Below are positions 4,743 through 5,616 of a stretch of DNA of 5,616 nt, in pieces (position 1 is the first letter of the stretch; each line of letters starts with the position of its first letter). Source of the stretch: Chloroflexota bacterium (GTDB lineage Bacteria; Chloroflexota; Dehalococcoidia; UBA2979). Location of the stretch: contig JAQCJS010000087.1 in assembly GCA_027592975.1 (NCBI GenBank), forward strand, positions 1 to 5,616, given 5' to 3'. A program made the translations under genes and the position numbers. The notes below the pieces were generated by a model, which searched no databases, was not told the DNA's origin, and was given only the letters and a program-made list of their open reading frames with translations.

Positions 4743-4755
4743 CCTCCTCCTCGCC
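4728..4755 (+). terminator. 12-bp perfect hairpin with the stop codon in its loop
   Basis: GGCGAGGAGGAG (4728-4739) pairs completely with CTCCTCCTCGCC (4744-4755) across the loop TAGC, and the TAG in that loop is the stop codon of the 110-residue gene. It is the strongest hairpin in the window. No T-run follows. A terminator or an mRNA 3'-end stabiliser is likely. Confidence 0.65.
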
Positions 4756-4772
4756 ACGGCCCCACTGGCCGT
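4756..4772 (+). terminator. Second hairpin directly after the stop-codon hairpin
   Basis: ACGGCC (4756-4761) pairs with GGCCGT (4767-4772) around CCACT. It begins at the base after the larger hairpin ends, so the two could stack as a tandem structure. No T-run follows here either. Confidence 0.4.
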
Positions 4773-4801
4773 CCACACGTCCGCCCTCGGGTGGGAGGCG
4801 C

Positions 4802-4837
4802 ATGGTGATCCAGGCGACCGATGACCGCGTCCTCTGA
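4802..4837 (+). CDS. Possible 11-codon leader ORF overlapping the second transporter start
   Basis: ATG 4802 opens an 11-residue frame (MVIQATDDRVL) that ends at TGA 4835-4837, 17 bases inside the transporter gene and in a different frame. GGGAGG (4793-4798) is three bases before this ATG and six before the next in-frame GTG (4805). That is a better ribosome binding site than anything before the transporter's own ATG at 4821. It could couple translation of the transporter to the leader. It could equally be chance; the peptide itself shows no attenuator-type codon run. Confidence 0.25.
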   Translation: MVIQATDDRVL

Positions 4838-5616
4838 GGACGGCCCCTCCTCCCGGACGTCGATGTTCACGCGATCGTATGTCTTCGCGGTCATCGCTTC
4901 GCACCTCTACTTCCTGACGTACCACGCCTCCATCGCGGAGGTGCCGCGCGCGCTGGCGGATCAGCCGCCGTGGGTCATTGGCGTGGTGGTGGGTGCCATG
5001 GGCCTGTCCGGGATGATCGTGCGGCCGCTGGTGGGCGTGTGGCTGGACGGCGGCAACCGCGTCCGCATGGCGAAGATCGGCGCGATCGGCACGACGATTG
5101 CGTTCATCGGCTACGCGCTCGACCTCGGCCCGTGGCCGATGACGGTGTTCCGGCTGCTCCACGGCCTGACGATGGGGATGTTCACCACGGCGCTGCTGGC
5201 GGTTGTCGGCGCGTCGGTGCCGGCCGCGCGCCGCGGCGCGGGGATCGGGCTGTACCAGACCTCCGGCGCGGTGGCGCAGCTGTACGCGGCGCCGGTGGCG
5301 ATCGCGCTGATGGACACGGCGGGCGTGAGCACCACCTTCCTGCTGACGGCGGGCGCGGCGTTCGTCGCGCTGCTTACCGCCTCGGTGGTGCGGGATACGT
5401 CCCCGCCGGCGCAGCCGGCGACGCCCGCGCCGTGGCGTCAGCGTGCGTGGGTGTCGCGGAGCGCGTTCCTCCCGGCGCTGGTGTTCCTCTCCGTGACGGC
5501 GCCGTGGGGGACCGTCACCGCGTTCCTGTTGGAGTTCGCGGACGAGCGCTCGCTGGGGAACCCCGGGCTCTTCTATACGGTGGTCGCCGTCTCGCAGGTG
5601 GCATCGAGGGCGAGCG
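4821..5616 (+). CDS. Major facilitator superfamily transporter, N-terminal 265 codons (3' end outside window)
   Basis: The frame is open to the window edge and encodes about eight membrane segments of an MFS carrier. Residues 1-18 are polar and cytoplasmic. Helix 1 is YVFAVIASHLYFLTYHAS (20-37). Helix 2, ending in MIVRPLVGVWLDGG (65-78), leads into a degenerate motif A (D76, R80, R82 instead of the usual D-R-x-G-R-R). FRLLHGLTMGMFTTALLAVV (110-129) and RRGAGIGLYQTSGAVAQLYAAP (137-158) match the helix 4 and helix 5 (motif C region) patterns of drug- or sugar-efflux-like MFS proteins. A Pro/Ala-rich loop (193-206) links the halves. ATG 4821 has only a weak AGGCG-like site. An in-frame stop at 4806-4808 excludes an earlier start, and ATG 4863 is the next option but has no ribosome binding site. 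The substrate is unknown. It shares no obvious close similarity with the minus-strand transporter. Confidence 0.82.
   Translation, partial: MTASSEDGPSSRTSMFTRSYVFAVIASHLYFLTYHASIAEVPRALADQPPWVIGVVVGAMGLSGMIVRPLVGVWLDGGNRVRMAKIGAIGTTIAFIGYALDLGPWPMTVFRLLHGLTMGMFTTALLAVVGASVPAARRGAGIGLYQTSGAVAQLYAAPVAIALMDTAGVSTTFLLTAGAAFVALLTASVVRDTSPPAQPATPAPWRQRAWVSRSAFLPALVFLSVTAPWGTVTAFLLEFADERSLGNPGLFYTVVAVSQVASRAS

Noticed and set aside
4383..5162. A 259-residue minus-strand open frame
   Set aside because: It is antisense to the 110-residue gene and the second transporter and is His/Arg/Ala rich with no recognisable domain.
1..5616. A multi-gene defence, toxin-antitoxin or biosynthetic system
   Set aside because: The genes are a tRNA synthetase end, a hemerythrin-like protein, a YdeI-family protein, two MFS carriers, a DsbA-like protein and one unknown. 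Their orientations and spacing do not suggest one system.
1..5616. tRNA or rRNA genes
   Set aside because: I found no cloverleaf with a GTTCRANNC T-arm and no conserved rRNA blocks in the gaps on either strand.

Overview
This window comes from a GC-rich bacterial chromosome (about 70% G+C by eye, with nearly every third codon position G or C). It looks like ordinary housekeeping and accessory sequence; I see no phage, plasmid, transposase, CRISPR or defence genes. The envelope clue is a DsbA-like thioredoxin-fold protein anchored by one N-terminal membrane helix instead of carrying a cleavable periplasmic signal. That is the usual layout in bacteria without a classical periplasm. Together with the GC content and the style of the intergenic repeats, this suggests Chloroflexota or another GC-rich Gram-positive-like group, but I hold that assignment loosely.

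Layout. Bases 2-265 are the 3' end of cysS (cysteinyl-tRNA synthetase). After a short gap with a hairpin and a TATACT box, 333-827 encodes a hemerythrin-like HHE protein with a full set of diiron ligands, probably translated from a leaderless mRNA. Bases 828-1382 hold no gene but contain a cluster of related GC-rich hairpin repeats in both orientations. A YdeI/OmpD-associated family protein (1383-1961) then runs convergently into a major facilitator transporter on the minus strand (1958-3202); their stop codons overlap in one CTAG. After a 314-base divergent spacer come a membrane-anchored DsbA-like disulfide oxidoreductase (3517-4317), a small acidic protein of unknown function (4410-4742) and the first 265 codons of a second, unrelated-looking major facilitator transporter (4821 to the window end).

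How the genes relate. I see no single pathway. The DsbA-like protein, the unknown protein and the second transporter run in the same direction with gaps of 92 and 78 bases. Hairpins and a good -10 box in those gaps suggest partly separate transcription. The hemerythrin-like gene appears to have its own promoter directly at its start codon. Three of the five genes whose starts are visible begin with GTG or have no classical ribosome binding site.

The most unusual content is non-coding: the repeat cluster at 931-1356, where copies differ in sequence but keep a hairpin; a 12-bp perfect hairpin that holds the stop codon of the 110-residue protein in its loop; and the CTAG stop-codon overlap of the convergent pair. 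I found no convincing evidence for a new multi-gene system.
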